64,000 bases of DNA from Calditrichota bacterium (GCA_003854985.1 RQOG01000105.1:1-64000), one strand, 5' to 3'; numbered from the stretch's first letter, positions 42,979 through 52,916 are shown. Numbers and translations are program-made. Notes: a model not told the origin generated them from the sequence alone.

Positions 42979-44109
42979 ATGAAAATTCCTTTTAATAAAC
43001 CTTATGTTACAGGTAAAGAAATTCGCTATATCAAGCAAGCTATAGCCAGCGGTAAAATTTCCGGAAATGGCGATTTTACAAAAAAATGTCAAAACTTCCT
43101 TTGTAATCGTTATAAGTTTCAAAACTGTTTGTTAACCACATCTTGTACAACTGCTTTGGAAATGAGCGCAATATTAATTGATATAAAACCGGGTGATGAA
43201 GTTATTATTCCCTCTTTTACATTTGTTTCATCGGCCTTAGCCTTTGAAAGACAGGGTGCAAAGATTGTTTTTTGTGATAGTAGAGATGATCACCCTGGAT
43301 TAGATGAGAAAAAAATTGAGCGATTAATAACAAATAGAACCAAGGCTATTGTTGTTGTACATTATGCTGGTATTGCTTGCGATATGGATTTAATAAATTC
43401 CTTAGCATTGAAATATAATTTATATTTAATTGAAGATGCTGCACAGGCTATAGATTCTACTTACAAGGGTGTACCATTAGGGCAGATCGGACATTTCGGT
43501 TGTTTTTCTTTTCATGAAACAAAAAATATTCAGTGTGGAGAAGGCGGCCTTTTAGTAATTAACGAAGAACGATTTAATAAACGGGCAGAAATTATTTGGG
43601 AAAAAGGAACAAACAGAGCTGAGTTTTTTAGAGGTGAGGTCAATAAATATTCGTGGGTTGATATTGGCTCTTCATTTCTTCCCTCTGACATCACGGCTGC
43701 TTTTCTTTATGCGCAATTGGAAAAAATTGATGAAATACAGGAAAAACGAATAAATATTTGGCAACAATATTATGAAGGATTATTACCTCTGGCTCAAAAA
43801 GGGATAATTCAATTGCCCGTGATACCGCACTATGCAAAAAATAACGCTCATATGTTCTATTTCTTATGTTCTTCATTGGAAGAGCGTTCTGCACTGATAA
43901 AGTTTTTAAAATCCCATGAAATTGGCGCTGTTTTTCATTACTTAAGTCTTCATTCAAGCCCATATTATAGCAAAAAATATCAATCGCCGAAATTACCTTT
44001 TGCCGATATGTATTCAGACCGTTTGTTAAGATTGCCCTTTTATTTTGAGTTATCAAAAGAGTCAATTCATAAAATTATTAAATTAATCAGGACATTTTAC
44101 AAGCAATGA
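42979..44109 (+). CDS. wecE: dTDP-4-amino-4,6-dideoxygalactose transaminase, WecE-like
   Basis: This 376-residue PLP aminotransferase of the DegT family shows WecE/RffA features: IPFNKPYVTGKEIRYI at the start, TTSCTTALEMSAIL, the Asp of LIEDAAQAIDSTYKG, and the PLP lysine in SFHETKNIQCGEGG. It should make dTDP-Fuc4N (4-amino-4,6-dideoxy-galactose) from the 4-keto sugar. The next gene, overlapping by 4 bp, encodes a WecF-type Fuc4NAc transferase, which supports the call. A WecD-type N-acetyltransferase was not seen. Confidence 0.88.
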   Translation: MKIPFNKPYVTGKEIRYIKQAIASGKISGNGDFTKKCQNFLCNRYKFQNCLLTTSCTTALEMSAILIDIKPGDEVIIPSFTFVSSALAFERQGAKIVFCDSRDDHPGLDEKKIERLITNRTKAIVVVHYAGIACDMDLINSLALKYNLYLIEDAAQAIDSTYKGVPLGQIGHFGCFSFHETKNIQCGEGGLLVINEERFNKRAEIIWEKGTNRAEFFRGEVNKYSWVDIGSSFLPSDITAAFLYAQLEKIDEIQEKRINIWQQYYEGLLPLAQKGIIQLPVIPHYAKNNAHMFYFLCSSLEERSALIKFLKSHEIGAVFHYLSLHSSPYYSKKYQSPKLPFADMYSDRLLRLPFYFELSKESIHKIIKLIRTFYKQ

Positions 44110-45254
44110 TTCTTCACCTATCAGCAGATATTAAATTTGTTGAACACATAATAAGTCAATTTGAGAATGTTAATTTTGGAAATAATCATTATGTTTACAT
44201 AAGCAAAAAATCCAATTTGCCATCATTAGTTAACGATTACGATAAGATCGATGTTATTGTTAAAGATACGCCTGCTTATTTTGCACTAAAAGAAGAATTA
44301 TTTAAATATGAAGCAATAATTCTGCACTCTTTGCAACCGATTTTTTTTGAACTTATTTTAAATATTCCAAAAACAGTAAATGTCGTTTGGATTATTTTTG
44401 GTACAGATTTTTATCATACATTTATGTCTTATAGAAGAACGCTCTTATTACCGCAAACAAGAAAAATGGATCTGTTTACATGGTCAAATATAAAACATTT
44501 TCTCAAACCATATTATCGTAAATTGATTGGAAAAGAATCAAATTTTACATATGTAAAACGGTGCCTGGAGCATATAAATTACTGTGCGCTTTCGCAGGAA
44601 GAAACTTATCGGCAGTTAATGGAAACAGGATTCACAAAAGTAAAGTTTCTTAATTTTAACTATTTTTCCGTTGAGGAAACCATTGGCGAAGAATTATTTG
44701 ATAAAAGTGTAAATGCGGAAAATATATTAATAGGTAATTCTGCATGTTTATATAATAATCATTTTGATGCATTTGAACTAATTAAAAATATTAACCTGGA
44801 AAACCGAAAAATTATCGTTCCTCTTTCATATGGATATGCTTATGTAAGGAAAAAAGTTATTAAAAAAGGTAAGAAATTATTTAAAGATCATTTTTTTCCT
44901 TTGATAAAATTTATTTCGCGCAATGAATATAACCAAATATTGTTGAGTTGCAGCTTTGTAATTATGAATCACCTCAGACCGCAAGCGCGAGGAAATATAA
45001 TTACTGCCTTATGGCTTGGTGCAAAGGTTTTTTTAAATGAAGATACAATTTTTTTTAAGGATTTTTCTAAAAGGGGACTATCGGTTTTTCCGATTTCTTC
45101 CATAAAATCTTATGGCGAAAAGGCCTTTAGTAAAATAAATAACGATCAGCGTAAACATAACCGTAATATTTTAATGAATGAATTTGGTAAAAAAGTAATC
45201 ATAGAACAATGTAAGCAACTGGTAGATACAATTAAAACACCGAAATCGATATAA
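44106..45254 (+). CDS. wecF: Fuc4NAc transferase-like protein (WecF/RffT, GT56-type)
   Basis: This 382-residue protein resembles 4-alpha-L-fucosyltransferase/TDP-Fuc4NAc transferase. ILHLSADIKFVEHII at the start, VVWIIFGTDFYHTF, and the C-terminal QARGNIITALWLGAKVFLNE region fit the family. It would add a 4-amino-4,6-dideoxy sugar to a lipid-linked oligosaccharide. The match is weaker than for neighbours and rests partly on coupling to wecE by a 4-bp overlap. Confidence 0.65.
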   Translation: MILHLSADIKFVEHIISQFENVNFGNNHYVYISKKSNLPSLVNDYDKIDVIVKDTPAYFALKEELFKYEAIILHSLQPIFFELILNIPKTVNVVWIIFGTDFYHTFMSYRRTLLLPQTRKMDLFTWSNIKHFLKPYYRKLIGKESNFTYVKRCLEHINYCALSQEETYRQLMETGFTKVKFLNFNYFSVEETIGEELFDKSVNAENILIGNSACLYNNHFDAFELIKNINLENRKIIVPLSYGYAYVRKKVIKKGKKLFKDHFFPLIKFISRNEYNQILLSCSFVIMNHLRPQARGNIITALWLGAKVFLNEDTIFFKDFSKRGLSVFPISSIKSYGEKAFSKINNDQRKHNRNILMNEFGKKVIIEQCKQLVDTIKTPKSI

Positions 45255-45256
45255 AA

Positions 45257-45310
45257 ATGTCTTCGTATATAAAATTTGTTATAAACGATAAAGACATCAG
45301 AAGAATATGA
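45257..45310 (+). other. 17-codon upstream ORF overlapping the flippase start
   Basis: An ATG at 45257 opens a 17-residue frame (MSSYIKFVINDKDIRRI) whose TGA overlaps the ATG of the flippase gene (ATGA at 45307-45310). The same stretch has ATGTCTT (45257-45263) and AAGACAT (45291-45297) as an inverted repeat. It may be a coupling leader, the remnant of a deleted gene, or chance. No ribosome-binding site stands out. Confidence 0.25.
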
Positions 45311-46773
45311 TTAATAATATTAAGTCCGCTCTGAAAAACTCAATTATTTATGGCGCTGGAAATGTATCAACCAAATTAGTTGGTTTTGTCCTCCTTCCAT
45401 TATATACAAAACACCTTTCGGTCTCAGACTATGGAATTTTAGGCCTTCTTGAAATTACAGGCCAGGTATTAATAGCATTTTTTGGATTAAGAATATACTC
45501 TGCGTTTTTTCGATGGTATTGGGATGAAGATTCTCAAAACAAACAAAAATCTATTTTTTTTACTATCTATATATTTAGTATTGTTATTGCTTTATTAATG
45601 ATAATAATGATTTCGAACTATTCTGAACAGATTGCAATTATTTTATTTAATGATAGTAGTTCTGCCAATCTTATTTTTTTAATGACAATAGTTTCCGGAT
45701 TTCAAATTGTGGATCAAATTATTTTAACACTGATGAGATTACAGGAAAAAGCTGTCTTTTATTCAGTTTCAAATGTTTTAAAATTGTTAATTGTATTAAT
45801 ATTTACAATCTACTTTATTGCTTATGATAATCAGGAAATAGTTGGAATATATAATGCCCAAATTATAGGCCATGTTTTTTTTACTATTTTATATTTGCCT
45901 TATTTATTTAAAAATGCCCAGATAAAATTTGAATATAAAATATTAACCGAAATGTTATCATATTGCTGGCCTTTAATATTTTCATCATTAGCGCATATTC
46001 TAATGACTATTACTGACAGATATATGTTAAAATTTTTCGGACAGTTAAGTGATGTTGGTATTTATTCATTAGGTTTTAAAATCGCAAATTCAATAAACGT
46101 TATTATAATTATGCCTGTGCAATTAGCTGTTTCTCCTATGGTATTTAAAAAAATGTATGATCCGGATAGCAATAGATTTTATTCAAAATTAATGAGTTAT
46201 TTTACTTACGGTGTTATGGTTTTTGTATTAGGTATTTCGCTATACAGTAAAGATATAGTTGTTCTGTTGGCAAATAATGAGGAGTATTGGCAGGCATATA
46301 ATATAATTCCAATAATTTCGTTTTCTATATTGTTTAGTATGCTAGGCAGTACAGCGCAAACCGGGCTTTTAATAAAAAAGAAAACAAAAATTGTTACCAT
46401 TGTTACTATTCTTACCGCAGGTTTTAATATTATAATGAATATATTTTTAATATTATATTTAAAAGCAATTGGTGCGGCAATTGCGACACTGATATCACAA
46501 ATAGCATTTTTTATTATAATTTACAATTTTGCACAAAAATACTACTATATATCATATGAAATTCTGAATATCTTAAAGCTTATTATAGTTGGCATGGTTA
46601 TTATTATGTTTTCTTATATTTTAAATACTATTCCAATATTTTTAAGTATAACTCTAAAAACTATTTTGTTTTTTTCATTTCCGTTTTTATTATATATCTT
46701 ACATTTCTATGAAAAAGTAGAACTATTATATTTAAAGAATATTTTTAGAAAATTGAAGCTTAAACGATTTTAA
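45307..46773 (+). CDS. wzx: Wzx-type polysaccharide flippase
   Basis: This 488-residue integral membrane protein has about fourteen hydrophobic segments and belongs to the MOP/PST exporter superfamily. IIYGAGNVSTKLVGFVLLP followed by YTKHLSVSDYGILGL is a standard opening for O-antigen and capsule flippases. It should move the finished undecaprenyl-linked repeat unit to the periplasmic side. No Wzy polymerase or ligase was recognised beside it. It is the most AT-rich gene in the locus. Confidence 0.88.
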   Translation: MINNIKSALKNSIIYGAGNVSTKLVGFVLLPLYTKHLSVSDYGILGLLEITGQVLIAFFGLRIYSAFFRWYWDEDSQNKQKSIFFTIYIFSIVIALLMIIMISNYSEQIAIILFNDSSSANLIFLMTIVSGFQIVDQIILTLMRLQEKAVFYSVSNVLKLLIVLIFTIYFIAYDNQEIVGIYNAQIIGHVFFTILYLPYLFKNAQIKFEYKILTEMLSYCWPLIFSSLAHILMTITDRYMLKFFGQLSDVGIYSLGFKIANSINVIIIMPVQLAVSPMVFKKMYDPDSNRFYSKLMSYFTYGVMVFVLGISLYSKDIVVLLANNEEYWQAYNIIPIISFSILFSMLGSTAQTGLLIKKKTKIVTIVTILTAGFNIIMNIFLILYLKAIGAAIATLISQIAFFIIIYNFAQKYYYISYEILNILKLIIVGMVIIMFSYILNTIPIFLSITLKTILFFSFPFLLYILHFYEKVELLYLKNIFRKLKLKRF

Positions 46774-46848
46774 ATAACTGATATCACTCAAAACAATTTC
46801 AATCTTAAGGTAAAAAATAATTATTTAAACTTAGGAGATTATTTATAA

Positions 46849-47982
46849 ATGAATAACACTAAAATTACTTCAGTCCCCCTGCTCGATCTTAAAGCTCAAT
46901 ATGCACAGATCAAAAACGAAGTCGAACCGGTTGTCAAAGAAGTCATGGAATCCCAGTATTTTATCCTGGGACCTAAAGTACAGGAATTTGAAGAAAACGC
47001 GGCCAAATACTGTAAAGCCAAATATGCCCTTGGTGTCTCATCCGGCAGCGATGCGCTGATTATCGCCCTGATGGCGCTTGATATCCGGCCCGGAGACGAG
47101 GTTATCACCACAACCTATTCCTTTTTTGCCACCGCCGGGGCTATAGTGCGTCTAAATGCCAAACCGGTTTTTGTGGATATTGATCCCGATACCTATAACA
47201 TTGATCCGGCTCAGATTGAAAAAAACATTACCCAAAAAACAAAAGCTATTATTCCGGTTCATTTATACGGCCAAGCCGCGGATATGGAAGCTATTTTAAA
47301 GATCGCCAAAAAACATAGTTTTTCTGTGGTCGAGGATGCGGCTCAGGCAATGGGAAGCGAATACACGGGCGGTAAACGGGCTGGTTCAACCGGAGATATT
47401 GGTTGTTTTTCCTTTTTCCCCAGCAAAAATTTAGGCGCCTTCGGGGATGGCGGGCTGGTTACCACCAATGATGAAAAGCTCTATAAGAAACTGGTATCGC
47501 TAAGAAATCACGGTATGGACCCTAAGTATTATCATAAAATGATTGGCGGTAATTTTCGCTTGGATGCCCTGCAGGCCGCGGTGCTTAATGTCAAATTGAA
47601 GTATCTTGACGGCTGGACCGCAGGCCGGCAGAAAAATGCCGATTATTATGATGCGGGAATTAAAAAAAGGAATCTGGATAAAATTGTAAAAACGCCCGTC
47701 CGGGTGCCTGGATACCGGCATATTTTTAATCAGTATGTGCTCAGAGTCCCGGAAAGAGATAAACTGGTAAACTATTTTAAAGAAAAAAATATCGGCTGTG
47801 AAATTTATTACCCGGTGACGTTTAACAGTCAGGAATGTTTTGCTTACTTGAATTGTAAAAAAACGGATTACCCGGAAGCGGAGAAAGCGGCGGCCGAGGT
47901 AATAGCCCTTCCGATCTATCCCGAGTTAACGGATCAGCAGAAAAATTATGTGCTGGATACCATAGCAACATATTATCTGTAA
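46849..47982 (+). CDS. DegT/DnrJ/EryC1 sugar aminotransferase
   Basis: This 377-residue PLP-dependent aminotransferase has VPLLDLKAQYAQIKNE at the start, the PLP Asp in SVVEDAAQAMGSEY and the lysine in FSFFPSKNLGAFGDGG. It is close to WbpE/FdtB-type 3-aminotransferases and to the protein at 32.8 kb, so it may act on a second 3-keto sugar or be redundant with it. Its base composition returns to that of the chromosome, unlike the AT-rich block before it. A gap of 75 bp separates it from wzx and may hold its own promoter. A bidirectional terminator follows. Confidence 0.88.
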   Translation: MNNTKITSVPLLDLKAQYAQIKNEVEPVVKEVMESQYFILGPKVQEFEENAAKYCKAKYALGVSSGSDALIIALMALDIRPGDEVITTTYSFFATAGAIVRLNAKPVFVDIDPDTYNIDPAQIEKNITQKTKAIIPVHLYGQAADMEAILKIAKKHSFSVVEDAAQAMGSEYTGGKRAGSTGDIGCFSFFPSKNLGAFGDGGLVTTNDEKLYKKLVSLRNHGMDPKYYHKMIGGNFRLDALQAAVLNVKLKYLDGWTAGRQKNADYYDAGIKKRNLDKIVKTPVRVPGYRHIFNQYVLRVPERDKLVNYFKEKNIGCEIYYPVTFNSQECFAYLNCKKTDYPEAEKAAAEVIALPIYPELTDQQKNYVLDTIATYYL

Positions 47983-47996
47983 ATATCTTACATAAC

Positions 47997-48029
47997 AAAA
48001 AACCCCGGCAGTATAGTTACCGGGGTTTT
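47997..48029. terminator. Bidirectional terminator, overlapping the glyS end
   Basis: AAAACCCCGG (47999-48008) and CCGGGGTTTT (48020-48029) form a perfect 10-bp stem with an 11-nt loop. It lies between the convergent aminotransferase and glyS genes. The right arm is also the last codons of glyS (Lys-Pro-Arg), whose stop is at 48017-48019. Confidence 0.85.
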
Positions 48030-49327
48030 AATTTTTCGGCCAGAAATTTTTTCAGTTCGTCAATCTTAATCCGCACCTGTTCCATGCTGTCCCGGTTGCG
48101 CACCGTAACGGTTTTATCATTCAGCGTATCCGAATCAACGGTAACACAGAAGGGCGTCCCCGCTTCATCCTGCCGGCGGTATCGCCTTCCGACAGAGCCC
48201 GCTTCATCATAAAATACACGATAGTCGCCGCGAAGATTATTGGTGATTTCCATGGCGATTTTATCCATACCGTCTCTTTTAACCAGCGGGAATACTGCCA
48301 CTTTAATCGGGGCAATGGCCGGAGCCAGTTTCAGTACCACTCGTTCTTCTTCTTCGGTGTAAGCGTCAATCAGACAGGTTAAAAGAACACGATCGCAGCC
48401 GATAGAGGTTTCGATAATATATGGAATAAACCGTTCTTTGGTCTGATCGTCAAAATACTGCAAATCTTTTCCGGAGTATTCCTTGTGCCTGCCGAGATCA
48501 AAATCTGTGCGGTTATGAATGCCTTCAATTTCGTTCCATCCGAAGGGAAACTGATATTCAATATCAAAGGCTTTTTTGGCATAATGAGCCAGTTCATTGG
48601 GGCCATGTTCATGAAATCTTAATTTCTCCTGCCGCATTCCCAGACGCTGATACCAGCTCATTCTTTTTTCTTTCCAGTATTCAAACCATTTTTCATCTTC
48701 TTCCGGACGTACAAAATACTGCATTTCCATCTGTTCGAATTCCCTTGTACGAAAGGTGAAATTTCCGGGGGTAATTTCATTACGAAAGGCTTTCCCTATC
48801 TGAGCAATACCGAAAGGCAGTTTTCTGCGTGCGGCTTCTTTAACATTTTGAAAATTAACATAAATGCCCTGAGCCGTTTCCGGGCGGAGATAAACAATGC
48901 TGGCTGAATCCTCTACCGGCCCCATAAAGGTTTTAAACATTAAATTAAACAAACGAGCTTCCGTGAAACTGTTTTTTGATCCGCATACGGGACAGGGTTT
49001 GGACGTGTCCACCTGGTCCGCCCGAAAACGTGTTTTACATTGTTTACAATCAATCATCGGATCAGTAAAGCCTTCCACATGACCGGAGGCTTCCCAGACC
49101 CGCGGATGCATCAGAATACTGGCGTCGATGCCTTCGATATCATCGCGCTCGTAAATCATGCTTTTCCACCACAATTCCTTGATGTTCTTTTTCATCTCGA
49201 TGCCCAGCGGGCCGTAATCGTAGCAGGAATTGATTCCACCGTAAATTTCACTGCTCTGAAAAATATATCCTCTGCGCTTGGTCAGGGATATCAATTTCTC
49301 CATGGTCTTGTCCTGAGTAACCGCCAC
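48017..49327 (-). CDS. glyS: Glycine--tRNA ligase, dimeric (class II alpha2) type
   Basis: This 436-residue cytoplasmic enzyme charges tRNA-Gly. It is the single-chain dimeric form, not the tetrameric alpha2beta2 GlyQ/GlyS form. Class II motifs are present: motif 2 in [20 protein letters not shown] and motif 3 in [30 protein letters not shown] at the N-terminus and [12 protein letters not shown] are family signatures. Cys pairs (CKQC...CPVC) indicate a zinc site in the insertion. A C-terminal anticodon-binding domain (about 335-430) closes the protein. A GTG start at 49327 has GGAG upstream. recO lies 88 bp upstream on the same strand. Confidence 0.94.
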   Translation of the reverse strand: MAVTQDKTMEKLISLTKRRGYIFQSSEIYGGINSCYDYGPLGIEMKKNIKELWWKSMIYERDDIEGIDASILMHPRVWEASGHVEGFTDPMIDCKQCKTRFRADQVDTSKPCPVCGSKNSFTEARLFNLMFKTFMGPVEDSASIVYLRPETAQGIYVNFQNVKEAARRKLPFGIAQIGKAFRNEITPGNFTFRTREFEQMEMQYFVRPEEDEKWFEYWKEKRMSWYQRLGMRQEKLRFHEHGPNELAHYAKKAFDIEYQFPFGWNEIEGIHNRTDFDLGRHKEYSGKDLQYFDDQTKERFIPYIIETSIGCDRVLLTCLIDAYTEEEERVVLKLAPAIAPIKVAVFPLVKRDGMDKIAMEITNNLRGDYRVFYDEAGSVGRRYRRQDEAGTPFCVTVDSDTLNDKTVTVRNRDSMEQVRIKIDELKKFLAEKLKPR

Positions 49328-49415
49328 TTTATATCTCCATACTAAAGTTATTGTCTCCGCCTAATAAAAACCCCAAAGATAAATAAAAAATGCGGTATCA
49401 CAAAATCAATTAATA

Positions 49416-50156
49416 TCAGGCTAAAAACGCTAATGAATTCAGATGGATTTGTTTGTCCAGGTGGTAATTCAAAAATTTTACAAGAAGTGATGTAAAATCT
49501 GTTTTTATTTCCGGCCGGTTAAGATTCCGAAGATTCCGATGCGGAAAACTCTGCAGTTTCAATAAAAAATTTCTTTCGGACGCTGATAAAACCACGGTCG
49601 AAACATCCTGTTCACCGCATTCAATACAACTTGAAATACCTGAATTCAGCGAGAACAGACTTTCTTCGTTTAATAATTCTTTTCCGCAGGCCTGACAGCG
49701 GGAAAATTCCGGTTTAAATCCGAGGAAGGATGAAGTTTTCAACAGGAAATACCAAAAAACCGTTTCCGGGTCCGGAAAGTATTCCATTTCCTGAAGAACC
49801 GTAATTAAATAATCGAAGTAAGCTGTCTCACTGTGGCTGGCTTCAAATAACTGGTTGATAACTTCCAGTATAGCCATAGCATAAGCGAATTGCTCAGGTA
49901 CGGAACGGATTTTTTTAAAATCATGAACCAGTTCCGCATCGGCTACTATTTGTAATGATCTCGACGCTTTGTCCGTAATGATTGTATCCACCAGATTAAG
50001 TGTTTCCATAATGCCGCCATAGGGGGAGTTTTTGCGCAAGGCGCCTTTTACAATTACCTTAATACGTCCGTCCGTCCTGCAAAATAAAGTGACTATTTTA
50101 CTGGAATCTTTCCAGCGTATGGCATTTATTACCAAACATTTTTCTTTTTTTAACAT
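49416..50156 (-). CDS. recO: DNA repair protein RecO
   Basis: RecO helps load RecA onto SSB-coated single-stranded DNA in the RecFOR pathway. This 246-residue protein has the N-terminal OB fold (about 1-80; LVINAIRWKDSSKIVTLF and GALRKNSPYGG) and the helical C-terminal domain with four zinc-binding Cys (CQACGKELL...SSCIECGEQ). Length is normal. It probably shares a transcript with glyS. The 50157-50264 gap to the divergent DUF5916 gene should hold promoters for both, but none stands out. Confidence 0.9.
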   Translation of the reverse strand: MLKKEKCLVINAIRWKDSSKIVTLFCRTDGRIKVIVKGALRKNSPYGGIMETLNLVDTIITDKASRSLQIVADAELVHDFKKIRSVPEQFAYAMAILEVINQLFEASHSETAYFDYLITVLQEMEYFPDPETVFWYFLLKTSSFLGFKPEFSRCQACGKELLNEESLFSLNSGISSCIECGEQDVSTVVLSASERNFLLKLQSFPHRNLRNLNRPEIKTDFTSLLVKFLNYHLDKQIHLNSLAFLA

Positions 50157-50264
50157 AGTCTAAAAAATTAATGTACTGAAAGAAAAATACGACCAAACGC
50201 TAACTTTTTCCATATTATTTCGTCTGATATAATAGTTTTTAAAAGTATAATTCAGGAAGTTTAA

Positions 50265-52916
50265 ATGAAGTATATTATAAGTGTTTTCTTATTATCTGGC
50301 GCCTGCCTTTTTGCGGGCGCGAAAGAAATGGTAATAGAATCATTGGAAGTGAAAGCCCAGTTTATTCGGGAGCATATTGAGCTGGATGGTATTCTTAAAG
50401 AAGCCGTCTGGAATAATGGTTTTGGAATAGCACAGTTCACGCAGCGGGACCCTTTGGAAGGTGCGCTTCCCACGGAAAAAACAGAAGTCTGGGTGGCCTA
50501 TGATGATGAAGCGCTTTATATAGGAGCGCGATTATATGATTCCTGCCCGGATTCTATCTCAGCTCGTCTGGGACGCAGGGATGACTGGACACAAACCGAT
50601 ATGTTTTGTGTCTTCATAGATCCATACTTTGATAAACGCAGCGGTTATTATTTTGCTCTAAGCGCGGCCGGTACCAAATGCGACGGTATTTTAAATAATG
50701 ATGAATGGGATGATGATTCCTGGGACGGTGTTTGGGAAGGTTATACCTACATTGGCGATCATGGATGGAATGCCGAAATATGTATTCCTTTTTCCCAACT
50801 GCGGTTTAAACCTCAGGATAAATATGTATGGGGAATTAATTTTCGGCGCGATATCTCCAGAAAAAATGAAAAAGTATATCTGGTTTACACCCCAAAGAAT
50901 GGCAGTGGATTTGTTTCCCGCTTCCCGGAATTAACGGGAATAGAGAACATTTCTACACCGAATTCCATAGAAATACTGCCCTATACAAATGCAAAGGCCG
51001 AGTTCACAAATCCCGATAACGACGATCCTTTTAATGACGGTTCCGATTTTTCTCCGGGTATGGGTCTGGATTTTAAAATTGGCCTGAGCAGTAATTTAAC
51101 TTTAAACGGTACGATAAATCCTGATTTCGGTCAGGTGGAAGTTGATCCGGCGGTGGTAAATCTGAGCGATGTGGAAACCTATTTTTCCGAGAAACGGCCG
51201 TTTTTTATCGAAGGAGCCAGTATCTTTGAATTCGGATATGGCGGATCAAGAAGCCATTGGAGCTTTAACTGGAGCAATCCAACCTTTTTTTACAGCCGGA
51301 GAATCGGCAGAGCCCCGCAGGGTAATTTGCCGGATAATGATTTCGCGGATGTCCCGGACGGTACAAAAATACTCGGCGCGGGTAAATTAACCGGAAAATT
51401 GGGCGACAACTGGAATCTTGGCGTTTTACATGCCGTTACGGCCAGGGAATTTGGCAAAACACAATACAATGGTGTTCAGTCCGAATTGGAAATTGAACCG
51501 ATAACGCATTATACGGTCGGACGGTTGCAGAAGGAAATTGATAACGGATTTCAGGGAATTGGAATAATAGGCGCATCAACCATCCGCAGTTTTGAAGATG
51601 ATCGGTTAAGAGATGATCTGAATTCCAGGGCTTTTAGTCTCGGACTGGATGGCTGGAGTTTTCTTGATAAAAATAAAACCTGGGTTATTTCAACATGGGC
51701 CGGTATGTCCAATGTCAATGGTAATAAACAACGAATTATTGATCTGCAAAGAAACTCGACCCATTATTTCCAAAGGCCGGACGCCTCTGTTGTTTCGGTA
51801 GACAGTCAGGCGACCTCGATGTCCGGATTAGCGGGAAGAATTTTATTGAATAAACAAAAAGGCAGTATGTTCTTAAATTCTGCGATTGGCATAGTCAGTC
51901 CAGGTTTTGATATTAATGATCTGGGGTATATGTGGCGGACCAATATCATCAATTCGCATTTTGGAATAGGTTATAAATGGACCGAACCCGGTGAGATTTT
52001 CAGGTACAGGGAAATCATCGGCGCGGGATTTTACACTTCGGATTTTGACGGGAATATGACCTGGGGAGGTTTCTGGGGATCAACCTTTATGCGCTTTCTG
52101 AATTATTATGAGTTGCAGATAACCGGCGCCTATAACCCGGAAACCAATAATATCACCAAAACCCGCGGCGGACCGATTGTATTGAATCCTCCGGGTGCGG
52201 AAATTTATACTTACGCCACGTCGGATGCCAGAAAGGCGGTTGTTATAAGCGTTGAAGGTAATACCTATTACCAGACCAAAAATGATTGGTATTCGAGCGC
52301 TGACTTAAGTATAACATGGAAACCGCTTTCTAATATTAATTTTTCAATTAGTCCAGCCATGGAATGGAACAGAGAATTTGCTCAATGGGCTGAAACCGAT
52401 CCGATTAAAGACCCAACGGCGGTTCAGACTTTCGGATATCGCTATATTTTTGCAGGCATGGATCAAAAAACATTTTCTGCAGGCGTACGTTTAGACTGGA
52501 CCTTCACGCCGAAACTAAGTTTCCAATTATATATGCAGCCTTTAATTTCCGCTGCCGATTATTATGATTATAAAGAACTTATCCACCCTAAATCCTATGA
52601 TTTCAGATTATTGGATCATGGAAATTCCACTTTGATGGAGGAAAATGATCAGATCGTCTTTGATCATGACGGACAGGCGGCAACCGAACCGGTCACCTGG
52701 GATAATCCCGATTTCAACATTACATCGTTACGCGGCAATGCGGTGCTGCGCTGGGAATACCGGCCGGGATCGGCAATTTATCTGGTCTGGACGCAGAGCC
52801 GGTTCGAAGAAAATGAGACCCATCAGTTTCAGATGAGAAAATCCCTTAGCGATATTGTCCATTCAAAAGCGGATAATATTTTTATGTTAAAAATAAATTA
52901 CTGGCTGAATCTTTAA
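50265..52916 (+). CDS. DUF5916 outer-membrane protein with CBM9-like domain
   Basis: This 883-residue exported protein has a signal peptide (about 1-20, FLLSGACLFAGA), then a carbohydrate-binding-family-9-like domain (about 32-225) with the typical IELDGILKEAVWNNG opening and DDEALYIGARLYDS. The remaining 650 residues form the DUF5916 region, rich in alternating beta strands ending in aromatic residues and likely an outer-membrane barrel. EKRPFFIEGASIFEFG and FFYSRRIGRAP are family hallmarks. Function is unknown; sugar or peptide handling at the surface is a guess. The gene overlaps the convergent GGDEF-EAL gene by four bases. Confidence 0.88.
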   Translation: MKYIISVFLLSGACLFAGAKEMVIESLEVKAQFIREHIELDGILKEAVWNNGFGIAQFTQRDPLEGALPTEKTEVWVAYDDEALYIGARLYDSCPDSISARLGRRDDWTQTDMFCVFIDPYFDKRSGYYFALSAAGTKCDGILNNDEWDDDSWDGVWEGYTYIGDHGWNAEICIPFSQLRFKPQDKYVWGINFRRDISRKNEKVYLVYTPKNGSGFVSRFPELTGIENISTPNSIEILPYTNAKAEFTNPDNDDPFNDGSDFSPGMGLDFKIGLSSNLTLNGTINPDFGQVEVDPAVVNLSDVETYFSEKRPFFIEGASIFEFGYGGSRSHWSFNWSNPTFFYSRRIGRAPQGNLPDNDFADVPDGTKILGAGKLTGKLGDNWNLGVLHAVTAREFGKTQYNGVQSELEIEPITHYTVGRLQKEIDNGFQGIGIIGASTIRSFEDDRLRDDLNSRAFSLGLDGWSFLDKNKTWVISTWAGMSNVNGNKQRIIDLQRNSTHYFQRPDASVVSVDSQATSMSGLAGRILLNKQKGSMFLNSAIGIVSPGFDINDLGYMWRTNIINSHFGIGYKWTEPGEIFRYREIIGAGFYTSDFDGNMTWGGFWGSTFMRFLNYYELQITGAYNPETNNITKTRGGPIVLNPPGAEIYTYATSDARKAVVISVEGNTYYQTKNDWYSSADLSITWKPLSNINFSISPAMEWNREFAQWAETDPIKDPTAVQTFGYRYIFAGMDQKTFSAGVRLDWTFTPKLSFQLYMQPLISAADYYDYKELIHPKSYDFRLLDHGNSTLMEENDQIVFDHDGQAATEPVTWDNPDFNITSLRGNAVLRWEYRPGSAIYLVWTQSRFEENETHQFQMRKSLSDIVHSKADNIFMLKINYWLNL

